Origin: Microbulbifer sp. YPW16
GTDB taxonomy: Bacteria > Pseudomonadota > Gammaproteobacteria > Pseudomonadales > Cellvibrionaceae
Assembly (NCBI RefSeq): GCF_021290385.1
Contig: NZ_CP089928.1
Coordinates: 558,001 to 622,000, forward strand
Length of the DNA stretch: 64,000 nucleotides
Reading direction: 5' to 3'
How positions within the stretch are numbered: position 1 is the stretch's first letter; each line of letters opens with the position of its first letter. Below the pieces are notes generated by a model. That model searched no databases. It was not told the origin of the DNA and worked only from the letters and a program-made list of their open reading frames with translations. Both the position numbers and the translations under genes were made by a program. Below, one piece after another: positions 53,339 to 64,000 of the stretch.

Positions 53339-54286
53339 TTATTGCCCACTCAAATTATTTTCCGCCGCTTCCGGCCCGTTAGCGGAAAGCCCGGGCGCAT
53401 CCTGGGGCACAACCACCTCCAACACCCGGGGCAACACCCTGAACATCGCCGGCGTGCGTGTCACCGGCTCGCCGTCGGCATGCACCTCCATCCCTTCAGG
53501 GACCGTCACCAGCTCGATCTCCCGGCCCGATGTATTGAAGACCCGTCGGGCCAGGTCGTGGCGGCCACCTCGTAGCAGCGGCGCCAGGGTCAACAATTCC
53601 CAGAGCCGCTGCGGACGCAGGCTGTAAAGATTGAGTAACCCGTCATCAATGGTCGAATCGTCATCCACCACGTTACCACCACCATAAAAGCGACCATTGC
53701 CAATCGCCAGCTGGATGGAGCGCAGGACCCTCTTCTGGCCGTCGATCATCAGCCGCACGCGAAACTGGTTGCTGCGGGCCAGGGCCAGGCCCAGGGCCCG
53801 GAGGTAACTGAAGACACCCCAGCGCTGCTTGACCTCGTCCGACAGCTCCCGCGTCACCATAACGCCCAGCCCGATATTGGCGACATTAAAAAAGTACTTG
53901 CCGTTCACCTCGCCCAGGTCAATCTGCCTGCGGTGATTGGCCGCGATAACCGAAAACGCCTGTTGCAGGTCATTACCTATGCCAAGGGAACGCGCCAGGT
54001 CATTGGCGGTACCCAGCGGCAGGATTGCCAGGGGCAGTTTGCATTCCAGCAGCACCCCGGCAGCGGAACTGATGGTGCCGTCCCCACCGCCGATGATTAC
54101 CAGGTCAAATTCACCACAGCGGCTGCGGATAGCCTCGCGCGTCTCCTCGGGGCTGCTGGAGGCAACCTCCTCCACTTCCATGCCGGCATCGCGCAGCAGC
54201 GCCAGCCCGGCATCCAGGTCGGCACTGGAACCACTGCGACTCTTGGGGTTCAGGACGAGCAGCGCGCGCAGGGGCGCCGACGGCAT
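53339..54286 (-). CDS. yegS: Lipid kinase, YegS/diacylglycerol kinase family
   Basis: 315 aa. It phosphorylates lipids such as phosphatidylglycerol or diacylglycerol at the membrane face. The catalytic-domain marks are LLVLNPKSRSG, VIIGGGDGTISSAAG (the GGDGT nucleotide motif) and LPLGTANDLARSLG. The C-terminal beta-sandwich contains VDDDSTIDDGLLNLYSL. ATG 54286 is the first in frame. YegS is the likely ortholog group, though BmrU-like relatives share these motifs. It is 17 bp upstream of the DUF2383-like gene. Confidence 0.87.
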   Translation of the reverse strand: MPSAPLRALLVLNPKSRSGSSADLDAGLALLRDAGMEVEEVASSSPEETREAIRSRCGEFDLVIIGGGDGTISSAAGVLLECKLPLAILPLGTANDLARSLGIGNDLQQAFSVIAANHRRQIDLGEVNGKYFFNVANIGLGVMVTRELSDEVKQRWGVFSYLRALGLALARSNQFRVRLMIDGQKRVLRSIQLAIGNGRFYGGGNVVDDDSTIDDGLLNLYSLRPQRLWELLTLAPLLRGGRHDLARRVFNTSGREIELVTVPEGMEVHADGEPVTRTPAMFRVLPRVLEVVVPQDAPGLSANGPEAAENNLSGQ

Positions 54287-54370
54287 CTGGCTGATAGGCA
54301 GAACTCCTGTTCACTGCGCGGGCCCGGCCGCGCGCTTCTTCCGATTCTAGGCCAGCCGCCGGGCGACCGG

Positions 54371-54826
54371 TCAGGCGCTTTGCAGGCCCGGGGTGACAAA
54401 ACGCAGGTAATAGGCAACCGACAGCGCGTAGAAATCCTCATCGATCCGCCGGCGCAACTCCACCAGGGAAGCATCCCGGCCCTGCACCGTCGGCTGCAGG
54501 CCGTAGTCGGCCGGGTCGCTGATCTGGCTGGCGCCGGCGCGCAGCAGTTCGAACACCCAGCAATAGGGATTCTGCTGCTCGTCGAATCGGATCTGCTGGT
54601 GGCGCAGCTGGGCCTCCAGCAGGCGCTGGTCGACAATCTCCAACTGGCTGCGCACCGCGTTGGCCAGGTATCCCTCGCGCCGTTCGGCAATAATACGGCG
54701 CTGCTCCTCGGTGTAGGCATTCCAGTCGATTACCTCGTGGGCAAAGCGCTTGCAGCCACGACAGACATCGTCACCGATACCGGTGGAGCAGACGCCAATA
54801 CAGGGAGTGCGGACTTTCTTGTACAT
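54371..54826 (-). CDS. DUF1289 domain protein
   Basis: 151 aa from ATG 54826. The first 50 residues carry the DUF1289 pattern VRTPCIGVCSTGIGDDVCRGCKRFAHEVIDW, four cysteines that probably bind a metal. A helical tail of about 95 residues (QLEIVDQRLLEAQLRHQQIRF) is longer than most family members have. Function unknown. It is 84 bp upstream of the lipid kinase start on the same strand. Confidence 0.82.
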   Translation of the reverse strand: MYKKVRTPCIGVCSTGIGDDVCRGCKRFAHEVIDWNAYTEEQRRIIAERREGYLANAVRSQLEIVDQRLLEAQLRHQQIRFDEQQNPYCWVFELLRAGASQISDPADYGLQPTVQGRDASLVELRRRIDEDFYALSVAYYLRFVTPGLQSA

Positions 54827-54987
54827 CAATTAACCAGAAGTTGCGCGAAGTTTTCACGGGCCGGTCGCCGGGCGGCGGTAAAATTGAGCCCGTAGACTAT
54901 TTTGTTTGCATTCCAATGGGAAGATGCCAGACCGTCGCTGCATATTTTACGACCAGAATTCACCAGACAAATAGTGGCAATTCGCAT

Positions 54988-55012
54988 AAGTTATTGATTT
55001 TTCAATAAACTT
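54988..55012 (+). promoter_or_regulatory. Inverted repeat upstream of the acnB promoter
   Basis: AAGTTATTGA and TCAATAAACTT flank a 4-bp T-run, one insertion from perfect symmetry, ending at the -35 box of the acnB promoter. The position suits an activator or repressor that controls acnB. The binding protein is not known. Confidence 0.45.
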
Positions 55013-55039
55013 AACAGCCGTGGGGCTTTCCTGTAGAAT
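55011..55039 (+). promoter_or_regulatory. Promoter of acnB
   Basis: TTAACA (55011-55016), a 17-bp spacer and TAGAAT (55034-55039) give a good sigma70 promoter about 107 bp before the acnB start. The inverted repeat at 54988-55012 overlaps its -35. Confidence 0.7.
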
Positions 55040-55146
55040 CCGCGCCCATCCCCAGCGGCCAAGAAACCGGAAAAATCCGCACTGAAATAACTGCGGTGAA
55101 TTCCACCAGCTGTTGGTCCACCCCACACACAAAGAGGGACTTATCC

Positions 55147-57762
55147 GTGCTTGAAGCCTATCGCAAACACGTCGCCGAACGCGCCGAACAGGGTATTCCG
55201 CCCAAGCCCCTGGACGCCGAACAAGTGGCCGGGCTGGTTGAGCTGCTGAAGAACCCGCCGGCCGGCGAGGAACAGGAACTGGTCGACCTGATCACCCACC
55301 GCGTACCGCCGGGTGTGGACGAGGCCGCTTACGTGAAAGCCGGCTTCCTCTCCGCCATCGTCAAGGGCGAGGCAGAATCCCCGCTGATCGACCGTGAACA
55401 CGCTACCAAGCTGCTGGGCCAGATGCTGGGCGGCTACAACATCTCCACCCTGGTGGACCTGCTGGACGACGGCGACCTGGCCGGACTGGCAGCCGAGCAA
55501 CTGAAAGGCACCCTGCTGATGTTCGACGCCTTCCACGATGTGGAAGAGAAAGCCAAGGCCGGCAACGAGCACGCCAAAGAGGTGATGCAGTCCTGGGCCG
55601 AGGGCGAATGGTTCACCAAGCGCAACAAAGTACCGGAAAGCATCAAGGTTGCCGTGTTCAAGGTAACCGGCGAAACCAACACCGATGACCTCTCCCCTGC
55701 CCCGGATGCCTGGTCCCGCCCGGACATCCCGCTGCACGCGCTGGCCATGTACAAGATGAAGCGCGACGGCCTGGAGCCGGAAGAGCCGGGCGTTACCGGC
55801 CCGCTGAAGCAGATCGAGGAAGTGAAAGCCAAGGGCATGCCGGTCGCCTTCGTGGGCGACGTGGTCGGCACCGGCTCCTCCCGTAAATCTGCCACCAACT
55901 CCGTGCTGTGGTACTTCGGCGAAGACATGCCCGGCGTACCCAACAAAAAGGCCGGCGGCATCTGCATCGGTGGCAAGGTGGCCCCGATCTTCTACAACAC
56001 CATGGAAGATGCCGGCGCACTGGTATTCGAGGCACCGGTCGACGACCTGAACATGGGCGACATCATCGAGATCCGCCCGTACGACGGCAAGATCCTGAGC
56101 GAGGACGGCAAGGTCCTGTCCGAGTTCGAACTGAAGTCCGAAGTACTGCTGGACGAAGTCCAGGCCGGTGGCCGTATCAACCTGATCATCGGCCGTGGCC
56201 TGACCACCCGCGCTCGCGAGGCGCTGGGCATGGAGCCGTCCGACCTGTTCCGCAAGCCGGAGCAGCCCAACGACACCGGTAAGGGTTTCACCCTGGCGCA
56301 GAAGATGGTGGGCAAGGCCTGCGGCATGGAAGGCGTGCGCCCGGGCACCTACTGCGAGCCGAAGATGACCACCGTGGGCTCCCAGGACACCACTGGCCCG
56401 ATGACCCGCGACGAGCTGAAAGACCTGGCCTGCCTGGGCTTCCAGGCCGACCTGGTAATGCAGTCTTTCTGCCACACCGCCGCCTACCCGAAGCCGGTGG
56501 ACATCGACACCCAGCACAAACTGCCGGACTTCATCATGAACCGCGGCGGCGTTTCCCTGCGCCCGGCGGACGGCATCATCCACAGCTGGCTGAACCGTAT
56601 GCTGCTGCCCGACACCGTGGGCACCGGCGGCGACTCCCACACGCGCTTCCCGATGGGCATCTCCTTCCCGGCCGGTTCCGGCCTGGTGGCCTTTGCCGCG
56701 GCTACCGGCGTAATGCCGCTGGATATGCCGGAATCCGTGCTGGTGCGCTTCAAGGGTGAGCTGCAGCCGGGTATTACCCTGCGTGACCTGGTCCATGCAA
56801 TCCCCTACTACGGCATCCAGCAGGGTCTGCTGACCGTTGAGAAGAAGGGCAAGAAGAACGCCTTCTCCGGCCGCATCCTCGAGATCGAGGGCCTCGAGAA
56901 CCTGACCGTGGAGCAGGCCTTCGAGCTGTCCGACGCCTCTGCCGAGCGCTCCGCCGCCGGCTGTACCATCAAGCTGTCCAAGGACACCATTGCCGAGTAC
57001 CTGCGCTCCAACATCACCCTGCTGCGCTGGATGATCGCCGAGGGCTACGGCTCTGCCCGCACCCTTGAGCGCCGTGCGCGCGCCATGGAAGAGTGGCTGG
57101 AAAATCCGGAGCTGATGGAAGCCGACAAGGACGCCGAGTACGCCGAGGTGATCGAGATCGACCTGGCCGAGGTCAAGGAGCCCATCGTGTGCGCCCCGAA
57201 CGACCCGGACGATGCCCGCCTGCTGTCCGAAGTAGCCGGCGACAAGGTAGACGAGGTGTTCCTGGGTTCCTGCATGACCAACATCGGTCACTTCCGCGCC
57301 GCGGGCAAGCTGCTGTCCCAGCACAAGGGCAGCATCCCCACCCGCATGTGGATCGCTCCGCCCACCAAGATGGACGAGCACCAGCTGATGGAGGAAGGCT
57401 ACTACAACATCTACGGCGCTTCCGGTGCCCGCACCGAGATGCCGGGCTGCTCCCTGTGCATGGGTAACCAGGCGCGCGTGGCGGCCAACAGCACCGTGCT
57501 GTCCACCTCCACCCGCAACTTCCCCAACCGCCTGGGCGACGGTGCCAACGTGTACCTGACCAGCGCGGAGCTGGCCTCTGTGGGCGCCATCCTGGGCAAA
57601 CTGCCCACGCCCGACGAGTACATGAAGTACGCCAACAACATCAATTCCATGGCGGCAGAGATCTACCGCTACATGAATTTCGACCAGATCGAGGAGTTCC
57701 AGAAGTCTGCCGAGGAAGGCAAGCGGATCGCCGCGACCGAGATTCAGGAAGTGAGTGTTTAA
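55147..57762 (+). CDS. acnB: Aconitate hydratase B / 2-methylisocitrate dehydratase
   Basis: 871 aa, normal AcnB length. It interconverts citrate and isocitrate in the TCA cycle with a [4Fe-4S] cluster and can also act in the 2-methylcitrate cycle. GTG 55147 gives [20 protein letters not shown], which lines up with E. coli AcnB ([16 protein letters not shown]); GAGGGAC lies upstream. The cluster cysteines are in [21 protein letters not shown] and [10 protein letters not shown] strong codon bias to C/G-ending codons is consistent with high expression. It is a single gene between a promoter and a strong terminator. Confidence 0.98.
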   Translation: MLEAYRKHVAERAEQGIPPKPLDAEQVAGLVELLKNPPAGEEQELVDLITHRVPPGVDEAAYVKAGFLSAIVKGEAESPLIDREHATKLLGQMLGGYNISTLVDLLDDGDLAGLAAEQLKGTLLMFDAFHDVEEKAKAGNEHAKEVMQSWAEGEWFTKRNKVPESIKVAVFKVTGETNTDDLSPAPDAWSRPDIPLHALAMYKMKRDGLEPEEPGVTGPLKQIEEVKAKGMPVAFVGDVVGTGSSRKSATNSVLWYFGEDMPGVPNKKAGGICIGGKVAPIFYNTMEDAGALVFEAPVDDLNMGDIIEIRPYDGKILSEDGKVLSEFELKSEVLLDEVQAGGRINLIIGRGLTTRAREALGMEPSDLFRKPEQPNDTGKGFTLAQKMVGKACGMEGVRPGTYCEPKMTTVGSQDTTGPMTRDELKDLACLGFQADLVMQSFCHTAAYPKPVDIDTQHKLPDFIMNRGGVSLRPADGIIHSWLNRMLLPDTVGTGGDSHTRFPMGISFPAGSGLVAFAAATGVMPLDMPESVLVRFKGELQPGITLRDLVHAIPYYGIQQGLLTVEKKGKKNAFSGRILEIEGLENLTVEQAFELSDASAERSAAGCTIKLSKDTIAEYLRSNITLLRWMIAEGYGSARTLERRARAMEEWLENPELMEADKDAEYAEVIEIDLAEVKEPIVCAPNDPDDARLLSEVAGDKVDEVFLGSCMTNIGHFRAAGKLLSQHKGSIPTRMWIAPPTKMDEHQLMEEGYYNIYGASGARTEMPGCSLCMGNQARVAANSTVLSTSTRNFPNRLGDGANVYLTSAELASVGAILGKLPTPDEYMKYANNINSMAAEIYRYMNFDQIEEFQKSAEEGKRIAATEIQEVSV

Positions 57763-57783
57763 GCGCTAGCCTGGCCTGAAATG

Positions 57784-57813
57784 AAAAAGCCCCGCATCGC
57801 GGGGCTTTTTTTT
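57784..57813 (+). terminator. Rho-independent terminator of acnB
   Basis: AAAAAGCCCCGC, a 3-nt loop, GCGGGGC and eight T's form a textbook terminator 21 bp after the acnB stop. It can also serve the convergent gene at 57861. Confidence 0.95.
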
Positions 57814-57860
57814 GCCTGCAGGACCGCGGCCCAGGCATGGCCCCGGCATTGAGACCTAAC

Positions 57861-58442
57861 TCAACGCTTCCTGAGGGTTGAACCCCGGGCGTCAAGTCCC
57901 GCCAGGATCGCTTTCATCTCAGCGGCCTCTTCCTCGGCCCGCTTTGCCCTGGCAGCTGCGATGGCCGCCTTCTCGGCCTCGATGGCCTCCCTGATCTTCT
58001 TTTCCTTGGCGGCGCTGCCGGTACGGCCACTCGGCAGCTTTTCCTTGACCACCCTGGTGGCAACTTTGGAATTGGAGCTACTTTCTGTCTTGGTCTTTCT
58101 GGAGGCGGAGGTTCTGGACCCGGGCTTGGGCCGTGGCGCCAGGGCCGCTTTGGTGGTGCCGGGTCGGACCGTTTTTATGCCCGCAAGGCTTTTCCCCCCA
58201 TAGGCCTCCAGCGCCTCCTCCAGGAGCATCTTCAGTTCTGCCGCATCTTCCGCCGCTGCGAACAGGTTCACCGAGAAAGCATCCGGGCCAAATTCCTTTA
58301 GTTCCTTATAAAAGGGATGGTCAATCCCCAGCTCAAGCGCATCCTGAAACTGCCTGAACCGGGCTTCCGGTGACACACCCTCGCGCGCGGTGCCAACCCA
58401 GACATCGTCCGTCACTTCATTAATAAGGGTAAATACGATCAT
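57861..58442 (-). CDS. GIY-YIG-like small domain with a basic Ala/Lys tail
   Basis: 193 aa. The first 90 residues (IVFTLINEVTDDVWVGTAREGV, RFRQFQDALELG, FYKELKEFGPDAFSVNLF, LKMLLEEALEAYGGKSLAGIKT) have the strand-helix order of the GIY-YIG nuclease fold, with VWVGTA where the YIG is expected and an R-x3-F turn. The usual GIY Tyr appears as Phe/Thr, so activity is doubtful. Residues 95-193 are a disordered, very basic Ala/Lys/Glu tail (KEKKIREAIEAEKAAIAAARAKRAEEEAAEM), which could bind DNA or ribosomes. ATG 58442 is the first in frame. Not a named family. Confidence 0.55.
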   Translation of the reverse strand: MIVFTLINEVTDDVWVGTAREGVSPEARFRQFQDALELGIDHPFYKELKEFGPDAFSVNLFAAAEDAAELKMLLEEALEAYGGKSLAGIKTVRPGTTKAALAPRPKPGSRTSASRKTKTESSSNSKVATRVVKEKLPSGRTGSAAKEKKIREAIEAEKAAIAAARAKRAEEEAAEMKAILAGLDARGSTLRKR

Positions 58443-59008
58443 ACAACCTCAAACAACAACACTGGCACCCATTCAGAAGTCTCCAAACGGGTAAATGGGC
58501 GCGCATTCTAATGAGATATCAATAAAAGTGCAGTCTTGACGTGGTGGGAATACAAGCAGAATTGAGCCGGTCCGCTCAGGCAGTATCCAGCGGTGACCGT
58601 GTTCAGAAATTAAACAGGGTTTGGTTTCCCCTCGCCAGCCACAACCGACGGGCTGTGTATGGCCGGCGGCAGCTTCACAGCGGCTTTTACCTGGTTCTTT
58701 ATGTTGAGCAATCTAGCAAAAAGTAGCGACGTTGCAGCTGCGTTACTTAGGCATTGGACTTCCAATTAACGGCCGTGGCACTTGCGGCATGGTTTTATCC
58801 GTCCCGACACGCGAACAGCTTACTGCTCCGGATTGACAATAAAGGCGATTGGTAAATTCAGCGGAAAGCATTGGGCGGGAAGCTATGACTTCCCGCCGCG
58901 TCAAGAAGGAGTCGGGAATAGCGCAGCTGCCTTTTTACGTTTACAACCTGCCGCCCTAAAGTCAAGGAAACAAAAAAGGGGCCTTTCGGCCCCCTACCCG
59001 CCCAGCAG
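58443..59008. other. Intergenic region between katG and the GIY-YIG-like gene
   Basis: 566 bp. The right end has the katG terminator (58972-58993). The left end is the probable promoter region of the gene at 57861. A plus-strand 61-codon frame at 58541 and a few others have no ribosome site. No repeat or RNA gene is recognised. GGCGCGCATTCTAATGAG near 58500 is AT-GC mixed and may contain a -10 box for the leftward gene. Confidence 0.5.
58972..58993 (-). terminator. Rho-independent terminator of katG
   Basis: On the minus strand GGGGCC, GAAA loop, GGCCCC and six T's follow the katG stop by about 16 bp. It is a clean terminator. Confidence 0.9.
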
Positions 59009-61715
<2,707 letters not shown>

Positions 61716-63023
61716 ATGGCCAAGCGCCTGTCTTTAGCGGTGTGTATTTTTCTTTTTGCCGGGATTGCTCTCGCCAGCTGGCGGCCCCCCCCTTCGGCAA
61801 ATGACGAGCGAGACCAAGGCAAGTTTGACCCCGCCCTGGTAAAAACGGGAGAGGTACTCGCCGGCATAGGCAACTGCAGTACCTGCCACACGGTGTCAGC
61901 GGACAAACCCTATGCCGGCGGCGTCGACTTTCCCACCCCGTTCGGCACACTCTATTCCACCAATATCACTCCCCACCCCCAACAGGGTATCGGCAGCTGG
62001 TCCCGCGAGGATTTTTTCCGGGCCATGCGCGAGGGCGTGTCCGCAGACGGATCGCACCTCTATCCCGCTTTTCCCTACACCCACTACAAGAATGTCACCG
62101 ACGAGGACCTGGACGCCCTCTACGCGTATTTCATGACGCGAGAGCCGGTGGACCACACCCCACCGGAGAATGCCCTGCGCTTCCCCTTTAACCAGCGGTT
62201 CCTGCAGTGGGGCTGGAAGCTGATGTATTTCGATCCGGAGCCCTGGCAACCGGACCCGGCACAGAGCGACCAGTGGAACCGGGGCGCCTACCTGGCCAAG
62301 GGCCTCGGCCATTGCAGTGCCTGCCACACCCCCAGGAACGCCATGGGCGCCGAGGAGAAGGACCGGGCCTACGCCGGGGCGCTGGTGGACAACTGGTATG
62401 CACCGGCGCTGGACGCGAGCCAGCCGGTGCCGGTGCACTGGGACGAGGAAGCGCTGTACCAGTATCTGCGCAGCGGGCTCTCCGCGAATCACGGGGTCGC
62501 AGTGGGTTCCATGGGTGAAGTCGTGCACCGGGGCCTGAACCGCGCCGCGGACGATGATATCCGGGCGCTGGCGACCTACCTGGTTTCCCTCTCGGGGGAA
62601 GAGAACAGCACCGAACAGGTTCAGCCCGCCGAAATCATCACCGCGGCCCAACAGCGTGCCGATACGGACCACAGCGCTGGCGAGATGCTCTACGTCGGTG
62701 CCTGCGCCGCCTGCCACTACAACGCTGCCGATAAACCGATGGCAGCGCGTGCAGAACTCAGCCTCAACAGTGCAGTAACCGCCGAGGACCCCACTAACCT
62801 GATCCGGGTGGTGCTCGAGGGCATTGGCACAGACAGTGGTACCCCTGTCCTGGTGATGCCGGGCTATGCGGCCCTGAGCGACAGCGACCTGGTAGCGCTG
62901 GCCCAGTTCCTGCGGCGGCGCTCGGGCCTGCCGGAATGGAAAAACCTCCGGCAGCGGGTGGAAGAATTACGCGAATTACACCGGCAGTCGCAGGTAACCG
63001 AAGCGCAACAGGCAGGGGAATAA
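61716..63023 (+). CDS. Triheme cytochrome c (membrane-bound dehydrogenase electron-transfer subunit)
   Basis: 435 aa. The N-terminal signal segment (LAVCIFLFAGIALAS) exports it to the periplasm. Three CxxCH heme sites are present: CSTCH at 54-58, CSACH at 200-204 and CAACH at 330-334. The layout is that of the cytochrome subunit of alcohol/aldehyde or gluconate dehydrogenases. With the [2Fe-2S] and molybdopterin genes downstream it would carry electrons to the respiratory chain. No C-terminal membrane anchor is obvious. It is 2 bp upstream of the [2Fe-2S] subunit gene. Confidence 0.92.
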   Translation: MAKRLSLAVCIFLFAGIALASWRPPPSANDERDQGKFDPALVKTGEVLAGIGNCSTCHTVSADKPYAGGVDFPTPFGTLYSTNITPHPQQGIGSWSREDFFRAMREGVSADGSHLYPAFPYTHYKNVTDEDLDALYAYFMTREPVDHTPPENALRFPFNQRFLQWGWKLMYFDPEPWQPDPAQSDQWNRGAYLAKGLGHCSACHTPRNAMGAEEKDRAYAGALVDNWYAPALDASQPVPVHWDEEALYQYLRSGLSANHGVAVGSMGEVVHRGLNRAADDDIRALATYLVSLSGEENSTEQVQPAEIITAAQQRADTDHSAGEMLYVGACAACHYNAADKPMAARAELSLNSAVTAEDPTNLIRVVLEGIGTDSGTPVLVMPGYAALSDSDLVALAQFLRRRSGLPEWKNLRQRVEELRELHRQSQVTEAQQAGE

Positions 63024-63025
63024 GC

Positions 63026-63529
63026 ATGGCTATCAAGTTCAAGATCAACCGCGAGCCGGTGACGGTCGATGTCCCGGCAGATACCCCGCTCCTCTGGGTC
63101 ATCCGCGACGATATCGGGTTTACCGGTACCAAGTTCGGCTGCGGTATCGGCCTCTGTGGTGCCTGTACCGTGCATGTCAATGGCCGTGCCACACGCGCCT
63201 GTATCACCCCGGTAAGCAGCGTGGAGAATACCGTGGTGACCACCATCGAGGGGCTGGCGGAAAACGGCCACCCCCTGCTGGAGACCTGGGTCGAGGCCCA
63301 GACGCCCCAATGCGGTTATTGCCAGCCTGGACAGATCATGCAGGCGGCGGCCATGCTGCGCGATTTCCCCGATCCCACCGATGAACAGATCGACCAGGTG
63401 ATGAGCGGCAACCTGTGCCGCTGCATGGCCTATATCCGCATCCGCGAGGCCATCAGGATGGCAGCAGGTCGCCTCCGGGCCGCCGCGCCGCAGGGTAACG
63501 ATGAAGACCGGGAGGCCAGCCATGCTTAA
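63026..63529 (+). CDS. iorA: [2Fe-2S] subunit, isoquinoline 1-oxidoreductase alpha type
   Basis: 167 aa from ATG 63026. It is a two-cluster ferredoxin-like subunit of the xanthine-oxidase superfamily. The plant-type cluster is GTKFGCGIGLCGACTVHVNG plus RAC; the second, all-helical cluster has CGYCQPGQIM and NLCRCMAY. It passes electrons from the molybdenum subunit to the cytochrome. No signal peptide, so it is exported with its Tat partner or stays cytosolic. It overlaps the next gene by 8 nt. Confidence 0.93.
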   Translation: MAIKFKINREPVTVDVPADTPLLWVIRDDIGFTGTKFGCGIGLCGACTVHVNGRATRACITPVSSVENTVVTTIEGLAENGHPLLETWVEAQTPQCGYCQPGQIMQAAAMLRDFPDPTDEQIDQVMSGNLCRCMAYIRIREAIRMAAGRLRAAAPQGNDEDREASHA

Positions 63530-64000
63530 GTACCTGACCGGCAGGAACCAGCAGGGCCCGGGGCATACCAGGGATAACGCGGACACCGAACTGCCCTCCC
63601 CCGGGCGCCGGGGATTTATCATCGGTATGGCCGGTGCCGGCCTGACTCTGGCCTTCGCCCGCTCGCCACTGGGCCTCGCCAATCCGGCCAGGGCCGTGGC
63701 CGATGGTGCCTTCGAGCCCACCGTGTGGTACCAGATCCAGCCGGACGGGCGCATCATCGTCAATATCGCCAAGGCCGAGATGGGCCAGCATATCGGCACC
63801 GCGCTGGCCCGGATTGTCGCCGACGAACTGGAGGCCGACTGGGACCTGGTGGAACTGCACCACGTGGACAGCGACCCCAAATGGGGCTACATGGTGACCG
63901 GCGGCAGCTGGTCTGTATGGCAGAGTTTCACCCCGTTGAGCCGGGCCGGAGCCGCCGGACGCCAGGTACTGATCGAAGAGGGGGCGAAAAAACTCGGTGT
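63522..64000 (+). CDS. iorB: Molybdopterin subunit, isoquinoline 1-oxidoreductase beta type (partial)
   Basis: The ATG at 63522 overlaps the iorA stop (ATGCTTAA) and the frame runs open past the right edge; at least 159 residues are visible, so the rest is outside the window. A twin-arginine signal is at RRGFIIGMAGAGLTLAF, which shows Tat export of the folded complex. The visible mature part (WYQIQPDGRIIVNIAKAEMGQHIGTALARIVADELEAD) matches the beginning of the molybdopterin-binding subunit of IorAB-type aldehyde/isoquinoline oxidoreductases. Substrate not determined. Confidence 0.9.
   Translation, partial: MLKYLTGRNQQGPGHTRDNADTELPSPGRRGFIIGMAGAGLTLAFARSPLGLANPARAVADGAFEPTVWYQIQPDGRIIVNIAKAEMGQHIGTALARIVADELEADWDLVELHHVDSDPKWGYMVTGGSWSVWQSFTPLSRAGAAGRQVLIEEGAKKLG

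Noticed and set aside
55141..57381. Long open frame of 746 codons antisense to acnB
   Set aside because: Produced by the strong C/G-ending codon bias of acnB on the other strand; no ribosome site and no domain.
58500..58530. Possible dif site (GGCGCGCATTC...)
   Set aside because: Only the left arm resembles XerC binding; the right arm does not match the TTATGTTAAAT half.

Overview
The window looks like chromosome from a marine gammaproteobacterium. GC is about 57-60% over most of its length. The housekeeping genes (NadK, GlnS, CysS, LpxH, AcnB, MiaE, RsuA, RsmC) read as gammaproteobacterial, and the mix with sulfated-glycan genes suggests a Microbulbifer- or Cellvibrio-like lineage. That lineage is an inference from gene content, not a computed placement. 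No rRNA, CRISPR array, prophage or insertion sequence was seen.

Layout. (1) 1-13.3 kb, minus strand: a surface-glycan cluster with four sulfotransferases, a GT2-GT4 fusion glycosyltransferase, a second two-domain glycosyltransferase, a polysaccharide pyruvyl transferase family protein, and an unusual protein joining an ABC-exporter-like membrane domain to a degenerate kinase-like domain. About 6.3-13.3 kb is clearly AT-richer than its flanks. (2) 13.3-19.6 kb, minus: nucleotide-sugar supply (manC, then rmlA-rmlC-rmlD-rmlB) with nadK between. (3) 19.7-25.2 kb: a PLP-dependent deaminase-family enzyme, a RES/Xre toxin-antitoxin pair with a clear operator palindrome, an MDR oxidoreductase and an acyltransferase-3/SGNH protein. 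(4) 25.4-30.4 kb: two tRNA operons (Val-Asp and Pro-Arg-His), each with a good promoter and each beside direct repeats; a secreted DUF6351-like hydrolase and a stand-alone cysC lie between them. (5) 30.6-33.3 kb, plus: folD, rsuA, rsmC. (6) 33.4-42.2 kb, minus: small genes, fRMsr, a spermidine-synthase-like protein, and a three-gene SMC operon of the Wadjet/MksBEF type that has no JetD/MksG nuclease gene nearby. (7) 42.3-54.8 kb: cysS, glnS, ppiB, lpxH, small membrane proteins, miaE and a Tus-family replication-termination protein with its own promoter. (8) 54.9-64 kb: acnB, an unusual GIY-YIG-like protein, an exported catalase-peroxidase, and the start of a triheme cytochrome c / [2Fe-2S] / molybdopterin oxidoreductase operon that runs off the right end.

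How they work together. ManC (GDP-mannose) and RmlABCD (dTDP-L-rhamnose) supply sugars to the glycosyltransferases, and CysC makes the PAPS that the sulfotransferases need. The expected product is therefore a sulfated, possibly pyruvylated, rhamnose- and mannose-containing surface polysaccharide. No polymerase, flippase or complete ABC exporter is visible in the window; these are presumably to the left of it or elsewhere. Where a frame opened at a TTG or GTG upstream of a better start, the start was chosen from Shine-Dalgarno spacing and family alignment, as stated for each gene.
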